DNA from: a gamma proteobacterium symbiont of Ctena orbiculata
GTDB taxonomy: Bacteria; Pseudomonadota; Gammaproteobacteria; Chromatiales; Chromatiaceae
Direction: 5' to 3'
NCBI GenBank assembly: GCA_003058495.1
Contig: QBVC01000024.1
Location: 1 to 64,000, forward strand
Length of the DNA stretch: 64,000 nt
Shown: one piece after another, positions 9,765-22,049 of the stretch
Numbering within the stretch: the stretch's first letter is position 1
Layout: every line of letters begins with the position of its first letter
Made by a program: the position numbers and the translations under genes
The notes under the pieces: generated by a model
Told to the model about the DNA's origin: nothing
Seen by the model: only the letters and a program-made list of their open reading frames with translations
The model's database searches: none

Positions 9765-10748
9765 TCAGGCCCGGCTGATATCGAAGGTCACCACCTGGCG
9801 TATATCCGCGACGCCGGTCAAAACCATCAGCAGACGATCCAGACCCAGGGCGACACCGGAGCAATCCGGCAGTCCAGCGGTCAATGCAGCGAGCAGGTTT
9901 TGATCCATCGGCACCGCAGTTTGGTGCGACTGGCGACGCCGATGGTTGTCATCTTCAAAACGCCTGTGCTGCTCTTCGGCACCGGTCAGTTCCTGAAAAC
10001 CGTTGGCGATCTCGATCCCCTCCATATAGAGTTCGAAACGCTCCGCCACCGGTGTCGGCTCTTCCCTGATCCGGGCCAGCGCCGCCTGACTGGCGGGATA
10101 GTCGTAGACGAAGGTCATCCCCCCCTGGCCCAGCCGGGGTTCGATCAGATGGCTCATCAGCAGGTCGAGCCAGCCGTCGCGATCCTCGATGGCGAGCTGC
10201 TCCGCACCGGCGACACCCTGGCTGATGGCACACTGCCGCAACTGATCCCCGGTCGCCAGATGAGGATTCAAATCCAGATAATCCTCGAATAGCTCTGCAT
10301 AGCTCAAGCGCTCCACAGACATGGGCTGTTTCGTCAGGGTGTTGACCAGCTGCGCCACCTCGTCCATCAGTTGGTGGTAGTCGAGGCCGGGACGGTACCA
10401 CTCCAGCAGGGAGAACTCCGGGTTGTGGCGGGGGCCGTACTCACCGTTGCGAAACACCTTGCAGATCTGGTAGATGGCTCCGCTGCCCGCGGCCAAGAGC
10501 CGCTTCATGGCAAACTCGGGGGAGGTGTGGAGATAGAGATCCCGTCCCCGGGCCGCTCCCGGGCCGGTGTAGCGGGTGCTGAAACTCTCTAGCGCGGGAT
10601 CGGTGGTCGCGTAGCGGGAACAGATCGGCGTCTCCACCTCGAGCACGCCGATCCGTTTGAAGAATTGACGGATGCGCGCCAGCATCTCCGCCCTGGCGCG
10701 AATCGTCTCGACAGCGGCGGAGGGTCGCCACTCATCCGATGCGGTCAT
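9765..10748 (-). CDS. epmA: EF-P lysine lysyltransferase
   Basis: Class II LysRS-like TSPEFAMKRLLAAGSGAIYQICKVFR; next to efp and epmB. Confidence 0.93.
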   Translation of the reverse strand: MTASDEWRPSAAVETIRARAEMLARIRQFFKRIGVLEVETPICSRYATTDPALESFSTRYTGPGAARGRDLYLHTSPEFAMKRLLAAGSGAIYQICKVFRNGEYGPRHNPEFSLLEWYRPGLDYHQLMDEVAQLVNTLTKQPMSVERLSYAELFEDYLDLNPHLATGDQLRQCAISQGVAGAEQLAIEDRDGWLDLLMSHLIEPRLGQGGMTFVYDYPASQAALARIREEPTPVAERFELYMEGIEIANGFQELTGAEEQHRRFEDDNHRRRQSHQTAVPMDQNLLAALTAGLPDCSGVALGLDRLLMVLTGVADIRQVVTFDISRA

Positions 10749-10772
10749 TCAGGGCCTGTCAGCACTTAGGGA

Positions 10773-11345
10773 TCAATCTTCCTTGGCGCGGGAGACATAC
10801 TCGCCGCTGCGGGTATCGACCTTGATCGCCTCGCCGATCTGCACGAACAGCGGCACCCGCACCACGGCACCCGTCTCCAGGGTGGCGGGCTTGCCGCCGC
10901 TGCCCGAGGTGTCTCCCTTGAGCCCCGGGTCGGTGTCGGAGACGTTCAGGATCACGAACTTGGGGGGCTCTACGATGATCGGGGCGCCGTTCCACAGGGT
11001 CACCAGACACATATCCTGCTCCTTCAACCACTTCGCGCTCTCCGCCACCGCGGCCTGATCGGCGCTCACCTGTTCGTAACTCTGCGGATCCATGAAGTGC
11101 CAGAACTCGCCGTCGGTGTAGAGATACTGCATTTCGGTCTCGTGGACATCCGCCCCCTCCACCGACTCCCCGGATTTAAAGGTTTTTTCCAATACACGGC
11201 CGGTCTTGAGATTGCGTATCTTGACCCGGTTGAAGGCCTGACCTTTGCCAGGCTTGACGAATTCGTTTTCAATAATGGAACAGGGATCCCCGTCCAGCAT
11301 GATTTTCAGGCCACCCTTAAACTCGTTGGTGCTATAACTCGCCAT
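10773..11345 (-). CDS. efp: Elongation factor P
   Basis: [50 protein letters not shown] before ATG. Confidence 0.95.
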   Translation of the reverse strand: MASYSTNEFKGGLKIMLDGDPCSIIENEFVKPGKGQAFNRVKIRNLKTGRVLEKTFKSGESVEGADVHETEMQYLYTDGEFWHFMDPQSYEQVSADQAAVAESAKWLKEQDMCLVTLWNGAPIIVEPPKFVILNVSDTDPGLKGDTSGSGGKPATLETGAVVRVPLFVQIGEAIKVDTRSGEYVSRAKED

Positions 11346-12399
11346 GACATCCTCACCTAACATATCGATTGCGGCGCACATCATACCTGAGACTGGCTCC
11401 TCTGTGCAGACACCCGGGTGGCAAAAGGAGCTGGCAGAGGGGTTCAGCCGGGTCGCCGAGCTCCTGGCTTATCTGCAGATCGAGCCTTCGGCGGTGACCG
11501 ATCACTCCCGCGCCAACGCCCAGTTCCCGCTGCGCGTACCCCGGGAATTCGCCGCGCTGATGACCAAGGGCGACCCCAGGGATCCCCTGCTGTTGCAGGT
11601 CCTGCCGAGCGCGCATGAGATGGCCCGGCCAGCGGGGTTCACCATCGACCCGGTAGGCGATGGCGAGGCGAAACAGCGGCCCGGCCTGCTGCAGAAGTAT
11701 CATGGCAGGATCCTGATCATTGCCACCGGCGCCTGCGCCGTCCACTGCCGCTACTGCTTCCGCCGTCACTACCCCTACACGGGCGCCACCGCCAGCGACA
11801 GCCAGTGGGACGTGATCCTCGACTATCTGCGGGCCAATCCCCAGATTGAAGAGGTGATCCTCAGCGGTGGCGATCCTTTGATGATGCACGACGGCAAGCT
11901 GGGAAGATGGCTGCGGCAACTGGAGGGCCTGCCGCAGATCGCACGCCTGCGTATCCATACCCGGCTGCCGGTTGTGCTGCCGCAACGCATCACCGAGGAA
12001 CTCCTCGCCACACTGGAGGCGTGCCGCCTCAACACCGCAATGGTGATCCATGCCAACCATCCCAGCGAGCTCTCGGCCGGAGTTGCCGTGGCGTTGGCCG
12101 CGGTGCGGGGGGCGGGAGTCACCCTGCTCAACCAGTCGGTCCTGCTGCGGGGGGTCAACGACAGCTGCGACACCCTGGTCAGGCTCAGCACCCGGCTGTT
12201 CGAGATCGGTGTGCTGCCCTACTATCTGCATCTTCTGGACAGGGTCGAGGGTGCCGCCCACTTCGAGCTGGATGCGGCAGCCTGCAGAAGCCTGCAACGG
12301 CAACTCCTCACCCGACTGCCAGGCTATCTGATGCCGAGGATGGTGCGCGAGACCGCCGGGGTTCCCTATAAGAAGTCGATCGATGGCTGCCCCGACTAG
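11344..12399 (+). CDS. epmB: EF-P beta-lysylation protein (radical SAM lysine 2,3-aminomutase); an in-frame GTG at 11404 is an alternative start
   Basis: Radical SAM motif [23 protein letters not shown]. Confidence 0.93.
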   Translation: MTSSPNISIAAHIIPETGSSVQTPGWQKELAEGFSRVAELLAYLQIEPSAVTDHSRANAQFPLRVPREFAALMTKGDPRDPLLLQVLPSAHEMARPAGFTIDPVGDGEAKQRPGLLQKYHGRILIIATGACAVHCRYCFRRHYPYTGATASDSQWDVILDYLRANPQIEEVILSGGDPLMMHDGKLGRWLRQLEGLPQIARLRIHTRLPVVLPQRITEELLATLEACRLNTAMVIHANHPSELSAGVAVALAAVRGAGVTLLNQSVLLRGVNDSCDTLVRLSTRLFEIGVLPYYLHLLDRVEGAAHFELDAAACRSLQRQLLTRLPGYLMPRMVRETAGVPYKKSIDGCPD

Positions 12400-13445
12400 G
12401 GCCCCGATTCACCCGTCCCCGTCCCCAGCGACTCCATCGGCCAGCGGGAGCGGACGGAAAAACCCAGTGCCTCGGATTCACCGGCCAACAGGTGTTGGCA
12501 GCCGGCATAGGCGATCATGGCGCCGTTGTCGGTGCAGAACCTGGGCCGGGGATAGTAGGCCGTCCCCCCCTCACCCGCCATCATGCTGTCGATGCGCCGG
12601 CGCAGGCGCTGGTTGGCGCTGACGCCGCCCGCCAGGATCAGGGTATTGATGGCGCACTGCCTGACCGCACGGCGGCACTTGATCAACAGGGTATCGACCA
12701 CCGCCTCCTCGAAGGCGCGGGCGATATCGGCCCGGGTCTGATCGGAGAGGGTTCCCCCCTCCTGGCGTTGCGCCTCCTGGATTGTGTTCAGGGCAAAGGT
12801 CTTGAGACCACTGAAACTGAAGTCGAGTCCCGGCCTGTCGGTCATCGGGCGCGGAAAACGGTAGCGCCGGGGATCCCCCCGCGCTGCAAGTTTCGCCAGT
12901 TCCGGGCCACCGGGATAGGGCAGCCCCAGCAGCTTGGCCGTCTTGTCGAAGGCCTCGCCGGCGGCGTCGTCCAGGGAATCCCCAAGCAGCCGGTAGCTGC
13001 CGATGGCCTGCACCTCCACCAACTGGGTGTGCCCCCCCGAGACCAGCATCGCGATAAAGGGGAAGGGCGGCGGTTCCGGCTCCAGCATGGGGGCCAGCAG
13101 ATGACCCTCCATATGGTGCACCCCGATCGCGGGGATGCCCCAGGACCAGGCCATGCTGCGCCCCACCGACGCCCCGACCAGCAGCGCGCCCACCAGCCCG
13201 GGACCCGCCGTGTAGGCCACCCCATCCAGGGAGCTCGCCTCGATGGCGGCCTCATCGAGCAGCTGCCTGACCAGGGGGAGGACCTTGCGCACATGGTCCC
13301 GTGATGCCAACTCCGGCACCACGCCGCCATAGGCGGCATGGAGTTCCACCTGGCTGTGCACGGCATGGGCCAACAGCCCCTGTTCGCTGTCGTAGATGGC
13401 CACACCCGTCTCGTCACAGGATGTTTCGATGCCTAATACCCGCAT
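12396..13445 (-). CDS. tsaD: tRNA N6-adenosine threonylcarbamoyltransferase
   Basis: [39 protein letters not shown]. Confidence 0.97.
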   Translation of the reverse strand: MRVLGIETSCDETGVAIYDSEQGLLAHAVHSQVELHAAYGGVVPELASRDHVRKVLPLVRQLLDEAAIEASSLDGVAYTAGPGLVGALLVGASVGRSMAWSWGIPAIGVHHMEGHLLAPMLEPEPPPFPFIAMLVSGGHTQLVEVQAIGSYRLLGDSLDDAAGEAFDKTAKLLGLPYPGGPELAKLAARGDPRRYRFPRPMTDRPGLDFSFSGLKTFALNTIQEAQRQEGGTLSDQTRADIARAFEEAVVDTLLIKCRRAVRQCAINTLILAGGVSANQRLRRRIDSMMAGEGGTAYYPRPRFCTDNGAMIAYAGCQHLLAGESEALGFSVRSRWPMESLGTGTGESGP

Positions 13446-13564
13446 ATAAGTCTCTTTTTTTGCCCTAAAATAGCACCATACCTTTGCAAACCGGGGTGGC
13501 TATGAGTAGAATCTCCGCCTTTCGACCGGTTGAGAAGCTTAACAGATTCGAGGAAACAACATCG

Positions 13565-13780
13565 ATGCCCAACGTACGCGTCAAAGAGAACGAACCATTT
13601 GAAGTCGCCATGCGCCGATTCAAGCGCTCCTGCGAAAAGGCCGGGGTACTCGCCGAAGTCCGCCGCCGGGAATTTTATGAAAAGCCCACCTGGGAGCGCA
13701 AACGCAAGGCAGCCGCCGCGGTCAAGCGCAACCTGAAGAAGGTCTCCCGCGAGAGCCGTCGCTTCGAACGCCAGTATTGA
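13565..13780 (+). CDS. rpsU: 30S ribosomal protein S21
   Basis: [48 protein letters not shown]. Confidence 0.97.
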   Translation: MPNVRVKENEPFEVAMRRFKRSCEKAGVLAEVRRREFYEKPTWERKRKAAAAVKRNLKKVSRESRRFERQY

Positions 13781-13811
13781 TCCCTCCCCTGCCCCGCAGG
13801 AGTCACCCCGG

Positions 13812-14255
13812 ATGCTAAAAGCGCAGATCCTCGATGACGTCAAGCAGGCCATGAAGGCCAAGCAGAAAGAGCGTCTGGGCACCCTGCGCCTGATCACCGC
13901 CGCGATCAAACAGCGCGAGGTGGACGAGCGCTGCGAGCTGGACGACACCCAGGTGCTGGCGATCCTGGAGAAGATGATCAAACAGCGGCGGGACTCCATC
14001 AAACAGTATGAGGATGCCGGCCGCCAGGAGCTGGCGGACCAGGAAAAGAGCGAGATCGCCATCATCGAGGCCTACATGCCCGCAGGCCTGGGCGAGGATG
14101 AGATCGCGGCCCTGATCGAGGGCGCCATCGCCGAGACCGGGGCCTCGGGGATGAAGGATATGGGCAAGGTGATGGGCCTGCTCAAACCCCAAATGCAGGG
14201 CCGGGCCGACATGGGCAAGGTCAGCGGCCTGGTCAAGCAGAAACTCTCCGCCTGA
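13812..14255 (+). CDS. GatB/YqeY domain protein
   Basis: KAQILDDVKQAMKAKQKERLGTLRLITAAIKQREVDER; location between rpsU and dnaG. Confidence 0.92.
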   Translation: MLKAQILDDVKQAMKAKQKERLGTLRLITAAIKQREVDERCELDDTQVLAILEKMIKQRRDSIKQYEDAGRQELADQEKSEIAIIEAYMPAGLGEDEIAALIEGAIAETGASGMKDMGKVMGLLKPQMQGRADMGKVSGLVKQKLSA

Positions 14256-14319
14256 TTCACGACAGGCCATTTTCGGCTATCCTTGCCCCATGGCCGTCCA
14301 CTGAGGCCTGTAGGTGACC

Positions 14320-16071
14320 ATGGCCGGTAAGATTCCCGAACAATTCATAGATGACCTGCTGAATCGCGTCGATGTGGTCGATGTCATCAACCGGCGCGTC
14401 CCGCTGAAAAAGGCCGGCCGCGACTACCAGGCCCGCTGCCCCTTCCACGACGAAAAGACCCCCTCCTTCACCGTCAGTCCGCAAAAGCAGTTCTACCACT
14501 GCTTCGGCTGCGGCGCCCACGGCTCCGCCATCGGCTTTCTCATGGAGTACGACAACCTGGGATTCGTCGAGGCGGTGGAGGAGCTGGCCCAGGATGCGGG
14601 GCTCGAGGTTCCCCGGGAGGCCGGCCCGGATCGGGGTCCCGATCTGCGCCCGCTGTATGAGCTGATGGAGGAGGCGGACCGCTTCTACCGCCATCAGCTC
14701 AAGCACCACCCCGACGCCAAACAGGCGGTGGACTACCTCAAGGCCCGCGGCCTGAGCGGCGAGATCGCCGCCGCTTTCGCCATCGGCTATGCGCCCCCCG
14801 GCTGGGATAATCTACTCGGCTCACTGGGCAGGGATAAAACCGCCCTCACCAGGCTGGATGAGTGTGGCCTGACCCACGAGGGGGAAGGCAAGGGTTACGA
14901 CCGTTTCCGCAACCGCATCATCTTCCCCATCCGCGATCGGCGCGGCCGCACCATCGGCTTCGGCGGCCGCACCATCGGCGAGGAAAAGCCGAAATACCTC
15001 AATTCGCCGGAAACCCCCCTGTTCCACAAAGGACGCGAACTCTATGGCCTCTACGAGGCGCAAAAGGCGAATCACAAGATCGCGCGACTGCTGGTGGTGG
15101 AGGGCTACATGGATGTGGTCGCGCTGGCCCAGCACGACATCCTCAACGCGGTCGCCACCCTCGGCACGGCCACTACCCAGGAGCACCTGGAGCTGGTCTT
15201 CCGCATCTGCCCCGAGGTGGTGTTCTGCTTCGACGGCGACCGGGCCGGCCGCGACGCGGCATGGAAAGCGTTGCTGACCAGCCTGCCCCTGATGCGCGAC
15301 GGGCGGGAGGTCAAGTTCCTCTTTCTGCCCCAGGGCGAGGATCCCGACACCCAGGTGCGCAAGGAGGGCACCGGCGCCTTCAGCGACCGCATCGAACAGG
15401 CCCAGCCCCTCTCCAAATTCCTTTTTCATCGTCTCACCGATGAGGTGGAGATGGAGAGCATCGATGGTCGCGCCCGCCTGGCACAGCTCGCCACACCGCT
15501 GCTGGAAAAGCTCCCCGCCGGGGTGTTTCGCCGCATGATGTTTCAGCACCTGGAGGAGCTGGTGGGGATCAAGGGCGGCCGCCTCGACAAAGGGGCTTCG
15601 CAGCGGAGACAGCCCGACAAGCGGCGAAGCCGCCAGCCGGGGGAGCTCCAGCGCGCCACGCCGGTGCGCATGGCCATTGCATTGTTGCTCGACAATCCCC
15701 ATCTACTAAGCGTTGCGGAGAGTGTGGACAGTGCCTGGCAAGCGTGGGATGCACCCGGCATATCCATTCTTAAACAGTTACTTGAAATAATCCGTTCCCA
15801 ACCTACGCTTAACAAAGCAGCTTTGTTGGAACGCTGGCGAGATACGGAGCACTTCACTCACCTCAATAAACTGGCCAACTACAGGTTTGACCTGCCGGAT
15901 ATGGATCAGGAGGCAGAATTACGTGACGCACTCCTCAAATTGAATGCGCAGTTCCATAAAATTTCCCGGCCACAGCCGGGGAATCTACCACCCAGCGAGC
16001 TGTCAGATGAGCTGCTGAATGAGCTGAAACGGCGCTATCCAGGCACGACCGGCCAGGATGAGCAAGAGTAA
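14320..16071 (+). CDS. dnaG: DNA primase
   Basis: Zinc finger CPFHDEKTPSFTVSPQKQFYHCFGCGAHG; Toprim VVEGYMDVVAL. Confidence 0.97.
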   Translation: MAGKIPEQFIDDLLNRVDVVDVINRRVPLKKAGRDYQARCPFHDEKTPSFTVSPQKQFYHCFGCGAHGSAIGFLMEYDNLGFVEAVEELAQDAGLEVPREAGPDRGPDLRPLYELMEEADRFYRHQLKHHPDAKQAVDYLKARGLSGEIAAAFAIGYAPPGWDNLLGSLGRDKTALTRLDECGLTHEGEGKGYDRFRNRIIFPIRDRRGRTIGFGGRTIGEEKPKYLNSPETPLFHKGRELYGLYEAQKANHKIARLLVVEGYMDVVALAQHDILNAVATLGTATTQEHLELVFRICPEVVFCFDGDRAGRDAAWKALLTSLPLMRDGREVKFLFLPQGEDPDTQVRKEGTGAFSDRIEQAQPLSKFLFHRLTDEVEMESIDGRARLAQLATPLLEKLPAGVFRRMMFQHLEELVGIKGGRLDKGASQRRQPDKRRSRQPGELQRATPVRMAIALLLDNPHLLSVAESVDSAWQAWDAPGISILKQLLEIIRSQPTLNKAALLERWRDTEHFTHLNKLANYRFDLPDMDQEAELRDALLKLNAQFHKISRPQPGNLPPSELSDELLNELKRRYPGTTGQDEQE

Positions 16072-16179
16072 TCCGGAGGTCTCAAAACAGACCGATAGCT
16101 GGCATAACTATATGAAAGTGTGCTAATATGGTGAGTTCAGTCTCAGTGTTGTACACCTCGTCTGACTACAAGGTAAACG

Positions 16180-18021
<1,842 letters not shown>

Positions 18022-18094
18022 TGCAAAGATCCCCGCGCAGTGACCGCAATAGTGCCGCTATTGCGCTGGGATCTGCTACAATCCCGCCGATTCC

Positions 18095-18171
<77 letters not shown>

Positions 18172-18268
18172 ATAATTTCAGGGTGCTTACCGGCCACGTA
18201 GGCAACACTGTAATCCGTCTGTTCCATACCTTATTCAGATAGGACTGACCATTACAGGGTATGCCGCT

Positions 18269-19225
18269 TCATGTATCAACAGAATCAGTATCAAGGTTCT
18301 CCCAAGCTACTGAGCGATTCCTGCCAGATGCCTTTGCATGATAGAGCGCCTTGTCGGCGCGATTAATCGACTCTTCGATGTATATGTCATTTGACAATGC
18401 GGACATACCAAATGACACAGTGATACGCAATTCCGCTGAGTCCGACCCTGTGATGGCCAGATTTTCGATACCACTCCTGAGTCTCTCAACCGCGTAATTC
18501 GCAGTAACGAGATCGGTGCCTGGCAAACACAATAGAAACTCTTCTCCGCCATAGCGAAAAATCATATCGAAAGGACGAATGTTGTCCAGGATGTACCTGA
18601 TGACAGTTTTCAGCACCATGTCACCTTCCTGGTGACCATGACTGTCATTGATATGTTTGAAATGATCAAAATCCATCATTGCTATACAGCATGAAAACGC
18701 ATTGCGCTTTACCAATTCATGCTGTCGGCGCAATTCCGTCAGCATACCTGATCGTGTGCGCGCACTTGTCAGTGTATCCACGTTGAACAGGGAGCTTTGC
18801 AGCTCGTGCTGCAGGCTCATAATCTGCATGCGAAGGCGTTCTACGGATTTTGCGAATTGGTCGTATTTATCAATATTCGAAGAAGGAGATCCTTGACTCG
18901 ACAATAACAATTCCGTGGCAAGCGCGTGCATCTGAATATGTATTTTTTCGATGGCGTTAAATCCATCGTGCCGCTGTAACGGTTCATTGTCTGATTGATA
19001 ATACCACTCTCCGAATTCACATTTTCGATATGAATCCGGCATTAGGTCCTCTGGTTTGCAGGGGACGCGGCAAGCAAGTGAGCGATTGATATTCTGAAAC
19101 CACAATTGGTGATTTTCAACGGCATGATCCAACTGCTCAATTATATGTTTTATCTTTTCGTGACCTAGCCTGAACATAGACGCATTTCCAGGGTCAGTGA
19201 AATCCTTTCTGTAGAAGTACCCCAA
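18269..19225 (-). CDS. Diguanylate cyclase with N-terminal CZB (zinc-binding) domain
   Basis: YGGEEF with RPFD I-site five residues upstream; CZB-like ENHQLWF, KCEFGEW and HIQMH. Confidence 0.85.
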   Translation of the reverse strand: MGYFYRKDFTDPGNASMFRLGHEKIKHIIEQLDHAVENHQLWFQNINRSLACRVPCKPEDLMPDSYRKCEFGEWYYQSDNEPLQRHDGFNAIEKIHIQMHALATELLLSSQGSPSSNIDKYDQFAKSVERLRMQIMSLQHELQSSLFNVDTLTSARTRSGMLTELRRQHELVKRNAFSCCIAMMDFDHFKHINDSHGHQEGDMVLKTVIRYILDNIRPFDMIFRYGGEEFLLCLPGTDLVTANYAVERLRSGIENLAITGSDSAELRITVSFGMSALSNDIYIEESINRADKALYHAKASGRNRSVAWENLDTDSVDT

Positions 19226-19548
19226 TTTTCGCTGATTGAAAGAACCCGCCTTTTAAGAAGCACAATCCAAGCAATTACGAGCTCCGTATCATGAAGCAGT
19301 ATTTTTCCGGGTAAGGCTTTCACACTGCTATGGGCGGTAATGAATATCGCAATTCAGTCGTTCAAATTATTATTACTTAAGTTTAAACAGGTGATTTTAT
19401 CATAAGATGTTTATTAATATAGTCTGCCGTACCAGGTCTGAAAAGCGGTGTGATGCCATTCTCGAAGAGAAATTGAGGATACCCGTTCAATGACAGGTAG
19501 TGCACTTCAGGTTTGAATATGGGCTGACCGAACCCGAGCGAGGCAACC

Positions 19549-19743
19549 ATGAATCTGCTCCCCTCCTCCCTCATCGACTGTCCCTACTGCGGCGAAAGGA
19601 TCGAACTCCTGATCGATACCAGCGAGCCGCAGCAGGAGATCATCGAAGACTGCCCGGTCTGCTGCCGCCCCATCACCCTGCGATTGAGCTGCATCCCCGG
19701 TGAATTGTTGGAAATCAGCGCTCACCGGGAAGATGAGGTTTAG
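19549..19743 (+). CDS. CPXCG motif-containing cysteine-rich protein
   Basis: DCPYCGERIELLID...IIEDCPVCCRPITL. Confidence 0.88.
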   Translation: MNLLPSSLIDCPYCGERIELLIDTSEPQQEIIEDCPVCCRPITLRLSCIPGELLEISAHREDEV

Positions 19744-20138
19744 TCACGCGAAAATGTCGTGGCACCACCTTGAGGGTAGGGAACGCAGTATGCCGGCATC
19801 ACCTCTTTGGGCCTGGCCTGACTTGCATAACACAGCCAGCCTATCCTAGAATTCGATCCTTTGGCGGGCACCGAATGATGGTGTATGACTCGGATTCCGA
19901 ACAGGCAGATTCGAATCCGACCGACCGTTCCATTTGGCCCCGATTAGCCTACCGGCGTTTCGGGCTGCCTCAAGGCGGCGACCTGAATCTCGATCACCCT
20001 GCTGGATTCGCGGATTGCCCCCTCCATCGGTTAGCACTTGAAATACAACAAAAAATGTCGGGTAGTGCAGATAAAGCAGAAAAAAGACATGTTGATTTTC
20101 CAGCAATACGGTTCTGATCGTATGGAGCAGGCAAGAGT

Positions 20139-20912
20139 ATGAGCATACACCCCACTGCCATTGTCGATGCCGGGGCCGAGCTGGGTCGCGATGTCTCCGT
20201 TGGACCCCACTCGATAATCGGACCCGATGTGGTCATTGGTGATGAATCCTGGATTGGGCCGCAGGTTGTCATCAAGGGACCGACCAGGATCGGAACAGGG
20301 AACCGCATCTATCAATTCGCCTCAATCGGCGAGGCGCCTCAGGATTTGAAATATGCGGGAGAGCCGACGCGGCTGGAGATTGGTGATCGCAACACCATTC
20401 GCGAATGCGCCACGATCAACCGTGGCACGGTCAACGGCGGCGGGATCACCCGGGTGGGGGATGACAATTTCCTCATGGCCTATATCCATATTGCCCATGA
20501 CTGCACGGTTGGAAACGGGACTGTTTTTGCAAACAACGCCTCACTGGCGGGCCATGTTGACATCGGAAACCAGGTGATATTGAGCGGTTTCACCCTGGTT
20601 CATCAGTTCTGCTCTGTCGGTGATCACGCCTTCACGGGAATGGGGAGCGCCATCTCCAAGGATGTGCCACCCTATCTGATGGTGACGGGAAGCCCTGGCC
20701 AACCACACGGCATCAACAGCAAGGGGCTTGAGCGACGAGGTTTCAGCGCGGAAGCGATCAGGGCGATCAAACGCGCCTATAAGGTACTCTACCGCTCCGG
20801 ACTGTCGTTGGAAGAGGCGAAGCGGGAGATCGCCGCCATGGCCGATGAGGTCGATGAACTTGCCCTGTTTTCCCAATTTCTGAGCCAGTCCCGGCGCAGT
20901 ATTATTCGTTAG
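20139..20912 (+). CDS. lpxA: LpxA-type acyl-ACP:UDP-sugar O-acyltransferase
   Basis: Left-handed beta-helix hexapeptides; IYQFASIGEAPQDLKYAGEPTRLEIGDRNTIRE; HIAHDC; LVHQF. Confidence 0.92.
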   Translation: MSIHPTAIVDAGAELGRDVSVGPHSIIGPDVVIGDESWIGPQVVIKGPTRIGTGNRIYQFASIGEAPQDLKYAGEPTRLEIGDRNTIRECATINRGTVNGGGITRVGDDNFLMAYIHIAHDCTVGNGTVFANNASLAGHVDIGNQVILSGFTLVHQFCSVGDHAFTGMGSAISKDVPPYLMVTGSPGQPHGINSKGLERRGFSAEAIRAIKRAYKVLYRSGLSLEEAKREIAAMADEVDELALFSQFLSQSRRSIIR

Positions 20913-20930
20913 TGATTCACCGCCGGCGGT

Positions 20931-22040
20931 TCAGCCATTCACCACTTTGCCGATAACGTCAATGATCCGATCGACCTGACTATCCTTCAATTCGGGGAAA
21001 ATCGGCAGCGACAGGCACTGTTGCGATATCCGCTCACTGACCGGAAGCGGGAGCCCCCGGCAGGCATCGACAAAGACCTCCTGGTTGTGAAGCGGGATCG
21101 GATAGTAGATCGCAGAGGCTATCCCCTGGTCGCGCAGGGCCTGCTGTATGGTATCTCGATTTTCCGCCAGCAGGGTGTACTGATGATAGACGTGATGACC
21201 GATCCCATCCTCATGGGGAGGCGTGATCCCTGGTATCTCCGCAAGGGCTGCGCTGTAACGGTGGGCAACACGGCGTCTGTTCTCGTTGTAGTTGTCGATC
21301 CGTTTCAATTTCACTCGTAAGATTATCGCCTGCAGTTCATCGAGGCGGCTGTTAAAGCCAATCTCCGAGTGATGGTACTGTTTCCAGCTGCCATGGTTAC
21401 GCAATGCTCTCAGGTGTTCAGCCAGCCCGGCTGAGTTGGTGGACACCAGCCCGCCGTCCCCGTATCCCCCAAGATTTTTGCTGGGAAAGAAACTGTAGCA
21501 GCCTGCCAGGCCGAAGCTGCCGGTCTGTGTGCCGCCAATATGCGCGCCGAATGACTGCGCACAATCCTCAATCACCCGGAGGTCGTGCCTCTCGGCGAGT
21601 GACAGGACGGTAGTCATATCGACAGGCTGTCCGAAAATGTGAACGGGCAATATTGCCCGGGTCCTTTCGGTGATGGCTTCCTCTGTCTGCTTGAGATCCA
21701 TGTTGAATGTATGTGGATCGATATCGACAAACACCGGTGTGGCGCCAACGTATCGGATCGCTTCGGCCGTGGCGATGAAGGTGAAGGCAGTGGTGATCAC
21801 CTCGTCACCTTCTTCGATGCCGGCGGCAATCAATGCCAGATGAAGCGCCTCGGTACCGGAGGCGACGCCAACAGTATGCGCCACGCCCAGGTATTCTGCG
21901 CACTCCTCTTCAAAGGCGCGTACATTAGGCCCGAGGATAAACTTAGTTTCCTCCAGTCCTGCCAGGAGGCCATTATCGATCTCCTCCTTGAGGTCGAGAT
22001 ATTGCTGTTTGAGGTCTACCATCGGGATCATGAACTTCAC
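20931..22040 (-). CDS. DegT/DnrJ/EryC1 aminotransferase, GnnB-like
   Basis: IPMVDLKQQYLDLKEEI; AGCYSFFPSKNLGGYGDGG PLP lysine. Confidence 0.88.
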   Translation of the reverse strand: MKFMIPMVDLKQQYLDLKEEIDNGLLAGLEETKFILGPNVRAFEEECAEYLGVAHTVGVASGTEALHLALIAAGIEEGDEVITTAFTFIATAEAIRYVGATPVFVDIDPHTFNMDLKQTEEAITERTRAILPVHIFGQPVDMTTVLSLAERHDLRVIEDCAQSFGAHIGGTQTGSFGLAGCYSFFPSKNLGGYGDGGLVSTNSAGLAEHLRALRNHGSWKQYHHSEIGFNSRLDELQAIILRVKLKRIDNYNENRRRVAHRYSAALAEIPGITPPHEDGIGHHVYHQYTLLAENRDTIQQALRDQGIASAIYYPIPLHNQEVFVDACRGLPLPVSERISQQCLSLPIFPELKDSQVDRIIDVIGKVVNG

Positions 22041-22049
22041 CTGGCTAGG

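Noticed and set aside
18045-18065. Hairpin CGCAATAG-TGCCG-CTATTGCG between rpoD and the tRNA as a terminator
   Set aside because: Good stem but no following T-run; could equally be a processing structure, so not called.
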